Made by a program: the position numbers and the translations under genes | Assembly (NCBI GenBank): GCA_049890035.1 | Contig: JBMHCG010000033.1 | Coordinates: forward strand, 17,953 to 81,952 | DNA length: 64,000 nucleotides | Direction of reading: 5' to 3' | From: UBA11891 sp049890035 | GTDB taxonomy: Bacteria > Bacteroidota > Bacteroidia > Flavobacteriales > Flavobacteriaceae | The notes under the pieces: model-generated | Told to the model about the DNA's origin: nothing | Database searches by the model: none | Seen by the model: only the letters and a program-made list of their open reading frames with translations | In this document: one piece after another, positions 45,212 to 53,994 of the stretch | Position numbering within the stretch: position 1 is the first letter of the stretch | How the letters are laid out: every line of letters begins with the position of its first letter

Positions 45212-46381
45212 CTAGTGACTTATTTTTTGTTGTGCCAATGTCCAATCAAACATTTTTTGGTTCTCCATTTCAATGGAATCAGAGAAAATAACCTGAGAGT
45301 CATCAGCTGTATCGCCAACAATCTCTTCCATTGAATTGGTCGTTTTGTCGTTTTTGGTAATTTGAAGCTGGTCGATAACTACATTTTTGGAGGCCAACTC
45401 AATTTTGGATACATCTAAAAAATTAGAAGCCAGTAGGCCCTTTATTTTTCCTTTGGACTGAGCGTCAACACGAATAATTTGTTGGTCTTCAGTTGGTGTG
45501 TGAACGGTCAGCTTTACGTCACTTATGTTAAATTCTCCTGCGGAAGCTCCTTTGCCACCGCTAATTTCCATTCCGCTGTCAGATTGTTCACCCAATACAA
45601 CCATAATATTTCTAAGGGAACCTGTATACCCTTCGTCAATGTCAATCCCATCATCACCACTGCTGAAAACCAAAAGATTGGACGCATTGACGGTACCACC
45701 AAAAAATTCGATTCCATCGTCTTGATTGGCATAGACTTCGATTTGATCGATTTCAGTTTGACTACCTACACCACAGAGAGTCAGGCCATTTGATTCACTT
45801 CCCGTACCCATGTAAGTACCACCAAATCGGATGGAAACATATTTGAGTTTCCCTGAATTGTCATCGGGTTGGTCGCCCCCATAGAAGCTATTGGGATCAT
45901 TTGGATCCAAACCTACGTAAAATGTACTTTTTGTTTCATTTTCAATGGAAACTGGAGCAGCCCCCAGGATGATGATTCCCCCCCATAGCCCCTTGTTGTT
46001 TTCATTTAATACGGATTGGCTAGACTCTTGTACGTTCATGATATTGTCATCTGCTGATGTGAATACGATGGGGTTTTGTGCCGTACCCACTGCATTGATC
46101 TTAGCTCCTTTGGCAATGATCAACATAGATGCGTTAGGGGATTCTCCAGGTTTCGCTTTCACTAAGGTTCCTGGTTGAATGGTCAAGGTAGCACCATTGG
46201 CAACTTGAACAAGACCGTCCAAAATGTAGACGGCTTCCGAAGTCCAAGTAGTGTCCTGTGTGATGTTGCCTTGTATGATTAAAGTTGCTTTTTCTGCAGG
46301 TGAACAGGCTACCAAAATCAATGACAGGGCAGTGGCTAACCGTATATAAAAGTGCTTTGAAAAAGAACGAATAGCTTCCAT
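45212..46381 (-). CDS. Right-handed beta-helix lipoprotein
   Basis: A 389-residue lipoprotein with lipobox LILVACSP. The start of the mature part, IIQGNITQDTTWTSEAVYILDGLVQVANGATLTIQPGTLVKAKPGE, followed by repeated beta-turns such as NDDGIEFFGGTVNASNLLVFSSGDDGIDIDEGYTGSLRN, is typical of Bacteroidota beta-helix surface proteins that some databases mislabel as multidrug transporters. Function is unknown; adhesion or polysaccharide binding is possible. The ATG at 46381 is chosen; the longer frame to 46423 lacks a proper signal start. It is divergent from the DUF5916 gene. Confidence 0.82.
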   Translation of the reverse strand: MEAIRSFSKHFYIRLATALSLILVACSPAEKATLIIQGNITQDTTWTSEAVYILDGLVQVANGATLTIQPGTLVKAKPGESPNASMLIIAKGAKINAVGTAQNPIVFTSADDNIMNVQESSQSVLNENNKGLWGGIIILGAAPVSIENETKSTFYVGLDPNDPNSFYGGDQPDDNSGKLKYVSIRFGGTYMGTGSESNGLTLCGVGSQTEIDQIEVYANQDDGIEFFGGTVNASNLLVFSSGDDGIDIDEGYTGSLRNIMVVLGEQSDSGMEISGGKGASAGEFNISDVKLTVHTPTEDQQIIRVDAQSKGKIKGLLASNFLDVSKIELASKNVVIDQLQITKNDKTTNSMEEIVGDTADDSQVIFSDSIEMENQKMFDWTLAQQKISH

Positions 46382-46500
46382 AAAATATAGTATCGTTAGT
46401 TCGGCTAAAGTTAACCAAAGCAAGCGGATTTAAAAAAAAAACTTTTATTCTTGTAACAATTACTTTTCTACAGACTCTTACATATAAACCCCAATTTTCG

Positions 46501-48654
46501 ATGCGCTATTTTTTGAGTAGTACACTATTTCTTTTTTGCGATATTTTCTTTGCTCAAGATCCTATTGTATTTGATGGTCAAATTTCTAGTGGGGAATGGG
46601 AAAACGCCCAAACCTATGCAATTCCTTATGAATTTCAACCCGGGAACAATACCCCTGCACCTTTTGCGACAACTGTTTATGTATTGTATTCACCCACCCA
46701 TTTGTATGTTGCTTTTGATGCCAAAGCAGATATGAAAACACTTCGTTCAGCCATACGGAACAGAGACGAAGCCTTTCAAGATGATTTTGTTCTTTTTGGA
46801 GTGGATACTTTTGGTGACGGTCGCTATGGCGTTTCGGTAGGGTCCAATGCAGAAGGCAGTCAGTTGGATTTAAAATTCTCATCCAATGACGATGACGAAT
46901 CCTATGATGTCAATTTTGAATCCAAAGCATCTAAAGGGGCAGATGGTTATCAGGTAGAATTAAAAATTCCTTTTAGTGCCTATCAATTCAAAATGGCAGC
47001 CGAAATGCAATGGAAATTGATACTTTATCGATCTACCTATGCTAATGGAGTGCGCAGTCAAAACTTTAATTATCCAATCGATCGAAACAATGCTTGTTTT
47101 CTGTGTCAAACCCCAGACCAATTAGTGCTAAAAAATATACAACCCAAAAAACGGTTGTTTTTTCTACCCTACGTATTCTCTGGTTTGTCGGGTCTAGAGG
47201 AAGCTAAATCTTTTGAATACGGCAAACCAAAACTCAGTGCAGGATTGGGTGGATTGATCGATTTGACCAACAACAGTTCGCTAGAATACAGTATCAATCC
47301 CGATTTTTCGCAGGTCGAGGCCGATGTTTCACAAATCAATGCCAATACCACTTTTGCCCTTTTTTATCCCGAGCGACGCCCCTATTTTAACGAGGGAAGA
47401 GACATTGTTAGTACCGAAATGCAGACAGTATATACCCGTTCGATCAACCAGCCGTTGTTATCCACAAAGCTCATTCACCAAGAGGACAAACAAAGAATTT
47501 ACTGGTTGGCTGCTTTTGATCAAAAAACAGCCTATTTGATAGGCAACGAAAACGAATCCTATTTTGGGGAAGGAACTGAGAACATCGCAAACATAATACG
47601 ATACCAACGGACCTATAGTGGCGGTTCGAATTTTGGGTTGATTAGTACCAATCGGTTGCTACGTGCGGGCGGTTTCGATCATGTCCTTGGTCTTACAGCC
47701 CAGTACCGTGCCAAAGAAAAATACGCAGCCTCATTGGAAGTGTATAAAAGTTTTACGGAAGAACCCCTGGCTGATTGGATTGATAGTTCCGACCAAATCG
47801 AAGACAGCAGTGTGGAACTGGATGGCGAACGTTTTCAAGGAGATGCCGTAAGTATTTGGTTTGAAAGAAACACACAACACTGGAATAGCTCACTCTATTA
47901 TGAACACAAATCCCCCGCATATAGAACACCTCTTGGGTTTACCGTGCAAACAGCCGTCAGGGAATGGGGATTCGAGCACAGCTATACCCATTTTTTTAAA
48001 GATAAGTTTGTCAAACAGTTGGTGGCAGAAGTTGAAGGATATACAACCCAAAATTTTTCGGGTTTACGCAAAGAAGCAGGTGTTTTTCTTGGAATTTATA
48101 TGGAAACAAAAGGCAACTGGCGTACCAATTTTAGCGTTGGGCATTTATTCAACAGCGAATACAAAGGGTACAACCCCAAAAATTTAAATAGTGCAAGATG
48201 GTGGATTGGGTACAACCCTTCCGAAGCAATACGATTAAATGTTTTTTCTCGGATAGCACGACAAATCAATTTTGATGAGATGCGGTTGGGGAATAGTTTC
48301 TTTTTTGGAACCTTTAATAACTTTCAAATCACTGACAATCTTCGTGTCAGCCCAAGTTTGCGCTATTCGGAAATGAAGCGCCTGGATCGCGACACAAAAT
48401 TTTTTGCCAGCTATATTGCACGCTTGAATGTCAATTATCAGTTCAACCAAAATTTTTCTTTTCGATTGGTTGGCGAGGTAAACACGAATGACGGCAAATA
48501 TCTTGTTCAACCGCTACTGCAATGGAATCCTACACCTTTTACCATTTTTTACATTGGCGGTAATAATAATTATCAATTCAACGATGCGTTCGATGCCTAC
48601 CGTTTGGAAGACGCACAATTGTATTTGAAATTACAGTATCAGCTGGGGAGTTAG
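46501..48654 (+). CDS. Outer-membrane-type DUF5916 protein with CBM9-like N-terminal domain
   Basis: A 717-residue exported protein (signal peptide ending FCDIFFAQ). Residues about 20-190 form a carbohydrate-binding-family-9-like domain (FDGQISSGEWENAQ, LYVAFDAKAD, DDFVLFGVDTFGDGRYGVSVG). The rest is DUF5916, with INPDFSQVEADVSQINANTTFALFYPERRPYFNEGRDI and a long amphipathic beta-strand tail ending RLEDAQLYLKLQYQLGS, which suggests a beta-barrel. Substrate is not known. Its stop overlaps the convergent trxB stop by 4 bases. Confidence 0.9.
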   Translation: MRYFLSSTLFLFCDIFFAQDPIVFDGQISSGEWENAQTYAIPYEFQPGNNTPAPFATTVYVLYSPTHLYVAFDAKADMKTLRSAIRNRDEAFQDDFVLFGVDTFGDGRYGVSVGSNAEGSQLDLKFSSNDDDESYDVNFESKASKGADGYQVELKIPFSAYQFKMAAEMQWKLILYRSTYANGVRSQNFNYPIDRNNACFLCQTPDQLVLKNIQPKKRLFFLPYVFSGLSGLEEAKSFEYGKPKLSAGLGGLIDLTNNSSLEYSINPDFSQVEADVSQINANTTFALFYPERRPYFNEGRDIVSTEMQTVYTRSINQPLLSTKLIHQEDKQRIYWLAAFDQKTAYLIGNENESYFGEGTENIANIIRYQRTYSGGSNFGLISTNRLLRAGGFDHVLGLTAQYRAKEKYAASLEVYKSFTEEPLADWIDSSDQIEDSSVELDGERFQGDAVSIWFERNTQHWNSSLYYEHKSPAYRTPLGFTVQTAVREWGFEHSYTHFFKDKFVKQLVAEVEGYTTQNFSGLRKEAGVFLGIYMETKGNWRTNFSVGHLFNSEYKGYNPKNLNSARWWIGYNPSEAIRLNVFSRIARQINFDEMRLGNSFFFGTFNNFQITDNLRVSPSLRYSEMKRLDRDTKFFASYIARLNVNYQFNQNFSFRLVGEVNTNDGKYLVQPLLQWNPTPFTIFYIGGNNNYQFNDAFDAYRLEDAQLYLKLQYQLGS

Positions 48655-49586
48655 ACCAGGGATTGCAAGTAACGTTCAGCGTCTAAAGCTGCCATACACC
48701 CTGTGCCTGCAGCTGTCACAGCTTGGCGATACTCTTTGTCCTGAACATCACCCGATGCAAAAACACCCGGGAGATTGGTATGGGTGCTTTTTCCTTGAGT
48801 GATCAAGTATCCGGCATCATCCATATCCAATTGCCCTTTGAAAATGTCTGTATTGGGTTTGTGACCTATGGCGATAAAGAGTCCTGTAATAGGAATTTCT
48901 TCGACTGCCTGTGTTTGATTGTTACGAATACGCAGTCCTTCAACAACAGTGTCACCTAACACTTCGTCAACTTCCGAAAAATACCGCAAATCAATATTGG
49001 GTGTGCTGGTTACGCGATGCTGCATAGCTTTAGAAGCCCGCATTTCACTTTTGCGGACAAGCATGGTAACGTTACTACAAATATTGGCCAAATAGGTTGC
49101 TTCTTCAGCAGCGGTATCTCCACCACCAACTATGGCGACATTCTGCCCTTTGTAGAAAAAACCATCACAAACAGCACAAGCGGATACACCACCGCCACGC
49201 AGCCGTTGTTCACTCGGAAGCCCTAAGTATTTAGCGGTTGCACCCGTGCTAATAATTACGGTTTCAGCTTCTACTTTTTCACCTCCTTGGATATGGAGCG
49301 TGTGGATACCACCTTTTTTAGTGGCAAAATCAACTTTATCAATATGGGCAATCCGAACTTCAGTTCCAAAACGTTCGGCTTGTTGTTGCAATTGAACCAT
49401 CATGCTTGGGCCATCAACCCCTTCTGGGTAGCCTGGAAAATTGTCCACCTCTGTCGTCGTAGTCAACTGGCCACCAGGTTCCATACCCGTAAAAACAACA
49501 GGTTTCAGGTCGGCTCGAGCGGCATAAATAGCAGCGGTGTATCCCGCAGGACCACTCCCTATGATGGCGGTTTTAATTCGTTCCAT
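48651..49586 (-). CDS. trxB: Thioredoxin-disulfide reductase
   Basis: A 311-residue flavoprotein starting MERIKTAIIGSGPAGYTAAIYAARA (FAD-binding GxGxxA/G) with MEPGGQLTTTTEVDNFPGYPEG, the redox pair in CAVCDGFFYKGQ, NADPH motif VAIVGGGDTAAEEA and the closing GVFASGDVQDKEYRQAVTAAGTG. It reduces thioredoxin with NADPH in the cytoplasm. The ATG at 49586 is the family start; a seven-codon longer frame is possible. Confidence 0.96.
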   Translation of the reverse strand: MERIKTAIIGSGPAGYTAAIYAARADLKPVVFTGMEPGGQLTTTTEVDNFPGYPEGVDGPSMMVQLQQQAERFGTEVRIAHIDKVDFATKKGGIHTLHIQGGEKVEAETVIISTGATAKYLGLPSEQRLRGGGVSACAVCDGFFYKGQNVAIVGGGDTAAEEATYLANICSNVTMLVRKSEMRASKAMQHRVTSTPNIDLRYFSEVDEVLGDTVVEGLRIRNNQTQAVEEIPITGLFIAIGHKPNTDIFKGQLDMDDAGYLITQGKSTHTNLPGVFASGDVQDKEYRQAVTAAGTGCMAALDAERYLQSLV

Positions 49587-49604
49587 ATCAAATTTTATTT
49601 CCAA

Positions 49605-49612
49605 CAAATGTA
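49605..49612 (-). promoter_or_regulatory. -7 promoter element for trxB
   Basis: TACATTTG on the minus strand, a full TAnnTTTG match 19 bases before the trxB ATG. Confidence 0.42.
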
Positions 49613-49705
49613 ACGGGTTTCAAAAAAGCACTGGCATTTTTTTAATAACAAAATCTAATTTGTCAATAGGGGATTCTTTTTGTTATTTGTATGCAAAGAT
49701 TAGCG

Positions 49706-50446
49706 ATGAAAAAATTTGCACTTGTACTTTATGGGGTTTTCTTTTTTTCGTGTCAATACACAGCTGACAAAACCGCTCAGGAATTGATAGATGCCAGTAT
49801 TACTTATTATGGCCAAAACCGTTGGGATCAAATTGATATCCATTTTCAATTCAGAAAACACCGTTATTCTTTGCATCGTGCTGACAAGCAAACGGTCTAT
49901 ACACGCGAAACCTTACATTCACCTTTCCTGTTGGATTCGCTTTATGGAAATGGGAAATTTGTCCGATACAAGCAAGACATACCACAGCAACTTAGTGATA
50001 GTTTACAACAGGTATATGCGGCTTCTGTCAATTCAGTACTTTATTTTTTTCAAATCCCACGTGTGTTGAATGATCCAGCGGTAATCAAAAAAAGATTGCC
50101 AGACACATGGATCAAAAACAAAAAATACCATCAAGTACAAATAACCTTTCAACAGGAAGGCGGGGGGGCGGACTACGAAGATGAATTTCGATATTGGTTG
50201 GATCCAGAAACTTATGCGGTCGATTATCTGGCCTACAAATATCTTACTGACGGGGGTGGAGTTCGCTTTCGTGCAGTAAAAAACAGAAGATCCAAATCGG
50301 GCTTTGTCTTTCAAGATTACCGCAACTACAAACCCAAAAATTCCACTCAAAATTTAGATAGCCTTCCTGGATTATTCAATCGAGCTGCACTTTTGGAAAT
50401 ATCTCAAATTGAAAACACAAACCTACGCATTAAATCACTTCAATAG
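49706..50446 (+). CDS. DUF6503-like lipoprotein (first of a convergent pair)
   Basis: A 246-residue lipoprotein (MKKFALVLYGVFFFSCQYTAD, lipobox cysteine in FSCQ). The mature part begins AQELIDASITYYGQNRWDQIDIHFQFR and has the layout of DUF6503 proteins: a short helix, then long antiparallel beta structure with WLDPETYAVDYLAYKY. It may bind lipids like LolA/LppX folds, but this is inference. The ATG at 49706 is preferred over 49691. It converges on a similar gene with a 7-base overlap. Confidence 0.8.
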   Translation: MKKFALVLYGVFFFSCQYTADKTAQELIDASITYYGQNRWDQIDIHFQFRKHRYSLHRADKQTVYTRETLHSPFLLDSLYGNGKFVRYKQDIPQQLSDSLQQVYAASVNSVLYFFQIPRVLNDPAVIKKRLPDTWIKNKKYHQVQITFQQEGGGADYEDEFRYWLDPETYAVDYLAYKYLTDGGGVRFRAVKNRRSKSGFVFQDYRNYKPKNSTQNLDSLPGLFNRAALLEISQIENTNLRIKSLQ

Positions 50447-51147
50447 TTGATGTTTTGAAGGGTGTATTCATATAAAGTACTTTTTCGTTGCGGTTGGAAG
50501 AGTGAATCTGTGAAATAGCTGGTACGCTTCTTGTGCAGCCACAATCCTGATTTTGCCTCTTGGTTGTCATTCGTAATGAGACTGTAACGATTGTTATGAA
50601 AAACTCCTGTAGCCTTTAAACGGTTGCTTTCTTGATCAAAAAAAAAGAACCAACGATCGTCAGAATTTGGATACACAACCTCTATTTCATCTACTTTCCA
50701 ACCATTGAACAGGGTTCGTTTGCCTTTGTAGGATTTTTGACCAGCGTCTGCAACAAACTTGAAGGGTTGCCAAAAAACAAACTGAGCAGCTTGCAGTCGT
50801 TTGGCTGTTTTTTCAAGCAGGAGCGAATCTTTTTGTTGGCTGCCATTTTTTTTCAACTCTGTGAAGTGGCCTTCTTTTTTTGCTTCCCAAAGGTTACCTT
50901 CATGATTCCATGAGAGTGTTGCAAATCCATTTTCAAAAGAAACCGAATGATTTTCAATCACTTGTGAAATTGTGTCTGAAGTAGGTGAAAGCTTCCAGAT
51001 TTTTTTTTGGTAGCTGATGCTTTTTATGTTTTTATGAAGATCACCGCCGTGTGCCAGTAGCACAGCCTCTTCAATAGTAGCTAGGGTAGGTTCTTGATGG
51101 CATTGGATGCTCAAGCACAAAAGGAACGATAGCCATACATTTTTCAT
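50440..51147 (-). CDS. DUF6503-like lipoprotein (second of a convergent pair)
   Basis: A 235-residue lipoprotein (MKNVWLSFLLCLSIQCHQEPT, lipobox cysteine in IQCH). The plan matches its convergent neighbour: an A..AHGGDLHKNIKSISYQ helix-strand start, RLQAAQFVFWQPFKFV in the middle and FFFDQESNRLKATGV near the end. The similarity is of plan, not high identity, so the pair may be old duplicates. No function is known. Confidence 0.75.
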   Translation of the reverse strand: MKNVWLSFLLCLSIQCHQEPTLATIEEAVLLAHGGDLHKNIKSISYQKKIWKLSPTSDTISQVIENHSVSFENGFATLSWNHEGNLWEAKKEGHFTELKKNGSQQKDSLLLEKTAKRLQAAQFVFWQPFKFVADAGQKSYKGKRTLFNGWKVDEIEVVYPNSDDRWFFFFDQESNRLKATGVFHNNRYSLITNDNQEAKSGLWLHKKRTSYFTDSLFQPQRKSTLYEYTLQNINY

Positions 51148-51188
51148 ATGTCCAAAGTAGTTTTTCTATATTTCATAAAAATACAAAG

Positions 51189-51632
51189 ATGAATAGAATC
51201 GTTATTTTACTACTATGCCTGTTCTCTGGATTCCTCTGCAGAGCACAAGGATTTATTGCCGACTCACTGGCTCTTGTTCATGTGTTGGACCAACAAGAAA
51301 AAGCCTGGAATACAAACGATATTGATGCGTTTATGGAAGGCTATTGGAAAAGTCCCAGTTTAGTTTTTTGTGGCTCGTCAGGTCCCGTATATGGTTGGGA
51401 AGCCACCCGTGACCGCTACAAAAGAGTATACAATACCCCAGAGAAAATGGGGGTATTAACCTTCACAATTTTAGATGTACTGGCCGTTCAAAAGGATGTT
51501 ATGCAATTGATTGGACAATTTGAATTGGAACGTAAACCTGTTCCTGCTTCCGGATATTTTACCCTGCTCTGGAAACGTACCAGGAAAGGTTGGAAAATAG
51601 TGAGTGACCACACCTCCGCTGAAGCAAATTAA
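51189..51632 (+). CDS. Exported SnoaL/DUF4440-like protein
   Basis: A 147-residue protein with signal peptide (IVILLLCLFSGFLCRAQG) and an NTF2-type fold: VLDQQEKAWNTNDIDAFMEGYWKSPSLVFCGSSGPVYGWEATRDRYKRVY and the closing GYFTLLWKRTRKGWKIVSDHTSAE. Members are enzymes or binding proteins of very varied function, so none is assigned. The last 4 bases overlap the end of the convergent dipeptidase gene. Confidence 0.85.
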   Translation: MNRIVILLLCLFSGFLCRAQGFIADSLALVHVLDQQEKAWNTNDIDAFMEGYWKSPSLVFCGSSGPVYGWEATRDRYKRVYNTPEKMGVLTFTILDVLAVQKDVMQLIGQFELERKPVPASGYFTLLWKRTRKGWKIVSDHTSAEAN

Positions 51633-52306
51633 AAATTAAAATACGTATTTGGAAAGGGTTCGTTATTCAAGGTAAAGTGCCACCATTCCTTGGCATAGGG
51701 TCTAAAACCACTTTCTATCATAACGGATTGTAAGAGTTTGCGATGGGTTCTTTGTTCGTCATTGATTTCTGGGCTATCAGTCCATGAAATCGGTCCAAAA
51801 AAATCCCAGGGACTCCCCATATCCACTTCAGTGCCTTTAACAGAACCTTCTAAATGAATGAGTGTGATATCAACGGTACTACCACGACTGTGCCCCGAAC
51901 GTTTCGCTATATATCCTGCATCAAATAGGGTGTCTTTGGGTAGGGCTGGGTAATAATATGCCTTTTTAAGTGTGTCATTGGATTGTTTGGACCAGGCAAT
52001 AAAGTCATTGACGGCCCGCTGCGGGCGGTATCCGTCAAACAGTTTGATACCCAAACCATGTTTTTTGAATTGGGACTGTGCTTTTTGGAGGGCAGCCAGA
52101 GTAGGTTGTGTCAATACAGCTTTGGGTTGTTGATATCCATCGACCACACGACCCATAAAATTTTCAGTAGTGCCGTAGCGCAATTCAAGGACCATTGAAG
52201 GAAGCATATTTTCAATAGAAGCAAATCCTTTAGGAATATTTTGTGCAAGCACGCTCTGGATAAAACAGATAGTGTATAAAAAGAATGGGGATTGATTTTT
52301 TTTCAT
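51629..52306 (-). CDS. D-Ala-D-Ala dipeptidase (VanX-like, M15D)
   Basis: A 225-residue exported zinc peptidase (signal peptide ending SVLAQNIPKG). The metal and catalytic motifs are intact: SGHSRGSTVDITL (His and Asp ligands) and EWWHFTL (catalytic Glu and His ligand). A VDGYQQPKAVLTQPTLAALQKAQ region and FDGYRPQRAV complete the pattern. In this setting it more likely recycles peptidoglycan dipeptides than gives vancomycin resistance, as no van genes are near. It starts at the stop of the flavoprotein gene (one-base overlap). Confidence 0.91.
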   Translation of the reverse strand: MKKNQSPFFLYTICFIQSVLAQNIPKGFASIENMLPSMVLELRYGTTENFMGRVVDGYQQPKAVLTQPTLAALQKAQSQFKKHGLGIKLFDGYRPQRAVNDFIAWSKQSNDTLKKAYYYPALPKDTLFDAGYIAKRSGHSRGSTVDITLIHLEGSVKGTEVDMGSPWDFFGPISWTDSPEINDEQRTHRKLLQSVMIESGFRPYAKEWWHFTLNNEPFPNTYFNF

Positions 52307-53694
52307 TAAATAATTCTTCCAGGGTTAAGAATGCCGTTTGGATCAAAAAGCTGCTTCAGCGAATTCATCACTTCAATTTCAACCTCTGATCGACTGGTTT
52401 GTAGATAGTCTTTTTTATGTAGTCCAATCCCGTGTTCAGCAGAAACAGAACCCTTATTTGCTTTCAAAGGGGCATAAACAATCCTATCAATTGCCTGCCG
52501 AGTTGCCTCACTGTCATCATTTTTTCCAACAATAAAATGAATATTTCCATCGGCAACATGACCAAAGGCAAAGGCATGACTGACAGCTGGATGCGCTTCT
52601 AACTGGCTTTGAATGCCATCAATCAGACTGCCTATTTTTGGAATGGGGAGACTGATATCAAAATGTTGATCAAAGGCACCTTGTGATGCTAAAATAGAAA
52701 CATCCTCCCGAATCTGCCACAGATGATTGAGGTCACGATCTGAATTAACGAGGGTCGCATCGGCAATCCGTTGGTTTTCCAATGCATGCCCAATAAGGTC
52801 TTCTAGCCGATCGTATTCTTTTTGCGTGTCCATCCCCAAACTCTCTACAAAAACATAATAAGGGTAATCAGCCGGGAGCGGGGGCTGCTGTTGGTTCAAT
52901 GTAGCAATCATTGTTTGATAGGTGTTTTGCCACATCAATTCGAAGCCTGTTAAACTACCACTCAAATTTTTTTCTAAGTATTTCAATAGCGCAATGACAT
53001 CAGAATATTTTTCCAATCCAATAAAGGCAGAGACCCTCGCTTTGGGCGCTTCTACCAATCGAAGAATTACTTTGGTAACAACGCCCAAAGTTCCTTCGGC
53101 ACCAATAAACAGTTGTTTTAAATCATAGCCAGAATTGTCTTTTAGGATCTTTTTCATAGCATGTACAATTCGACCATCGGGTAAAACCGCCTCGAGTCCC
53201 AAGACCATTTGTCGGGTCATCCCATACCGAAACACACGTAACCCACCGGCGTTAGTGGCAATGGCACCCCCAATTTGAGCGGATCCTTTCGCACCAAAAT
53301 TTAAGGGTAGCAACAAGTCGTGTTCAGCGGCAGCATCAATCAGGGCCTCAACAATGGCACCGCTTTGTGCGGTAATTGTTCGGCTTTCAGGGTCAACTTC
53401 TTCTATTGCATTCATCCGTTCCATAGCCATTACCAATTGATGCGGAGCTACTTCTGTGCTACCCACTAAATTGGTCAAACCCCCGTGAACAACGATCTCC
53501 TGCTGGTTTTTCCAGCAATACTTTAGGATGGCAACTACATCTTCTGTTGTTTCGGGTAAAACCACTGCTAGTGCTTCCAGTGGTTCTTCCATTTTCCATA
53601 TGTGGTAGGTTCGTTGTTGGAGGGCATCACCAAAAAGAATTTGGTGCGGTTTCAATAGAGCGGAAAGCGCTGGAAGTAATTCGTTGGTTGTCAT
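52306..53694 (-). CDS. FAD-binding oxidoreductase (GlcD / D-lactate dehydrogenase type)
   Basis: A 462-residue flavoprotein with an FAD_binding_4 domain (VVLPETTEDVVAILKYCWKN, VVHGGLTNLVGSTEV, NFGAKGSAQIGGAIATNAGGLRVFRYG) and the FAD-oxidase C domain ending SVSAEHGIGLHKKDYL...FDPNGILNPGRII. The family oxidises 2-hydroxy acids such as D-lactate, glycolate or D-2-hydroxyglutarate. The exact substrate cannot be read from sequence. Co-directional with the VanX-like gene. Confidence 0.9.
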   Translation of the reverse strand: MTTNELLPALSALLKPHQILFGDALQQRTYHIWKMEEPLEALAVVLPETTEDVVAILKYCWKNQQEIVVHGGLTNLVGSTEVAPHQLVMAMERMNAIEEVDPESRTITAQSGAIVEALIDAAAEHDLLLPLNFGAKGSAQIGGAIATNAGGLRVFRYGMTRQMVLGLEAVLPDGRIVHAMKKILKDNSGYDLKQLFIGAEGTLGVVTKVILRLVEAPKARVSAFIGLEKYSDVIALLKYLEKNLSGSLTGFELMWQNTYQTMIATLNQQQPPLPADYPYYVFVESLGMDTQKEYDRLEDLIGHALENQRIADATLVNSDRDLNHLWQIREDVSILASQGAFDQHFDISLPIPKIGSLIDGIQSQLEAHPAVSHAFAFGHVADGNIHFIVGKNDDSEATRQAIDRIVYAPLKANKGSVSAEHGIGLHKKDYLQTSRSEVEIEVMNSLKQLFDPNGILNPGRII

Positions 53695-53994
53695 CGGTTT
53701 GATGCAATTAGTTGTCTGTATTTTTATATCTTTAAAGATAAGAAGCTTTCAAAGATGACGCCCCAAATGTCTACCCTTTTTACTTTTTTCCCAGAATATA
53801 TCCGTATCAGCCTGTCATTGGTGCCAGAAGATCGGATTCAGTCGTATTGGCCACCCCCCCTAAAACTTGTTTTCCATACTGCCATTCAACGATAGTTGTT
53901 TGGAAATAGGCAAGTAGTTAAAATTCCTACATTCCCTCCAAGACGATGAACAACGACCCTTTATCTTATTTAACCCTTTAACCTACTTAGATTT
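53695..53994. other. 300-base intergenic region upstream of the SulP gene
   Basis: No known gene. An open frame of 46 codons begins at ATG 53755 and ends at TAG 53895 (N-terminus MTPQMSTLFTFFPEY). It has no recognised motif, and I take it to be chance or a decayed remnant. No full -7 box was found. Confidence 0.5.

Noticed and set aside
51629..52306. Vancomycin-resistance locus
   Set aside because: The VanX-like dipeptidase has no vanA/vanH or vanRS neighbours; stand-alone homologues are common in Gram-negative bacteria.
53755..53895. 46-codon gene upstream of SulP
   Set aside because: No signal peptide, motif, promoter or coding pattern; short enough to occur by chance.
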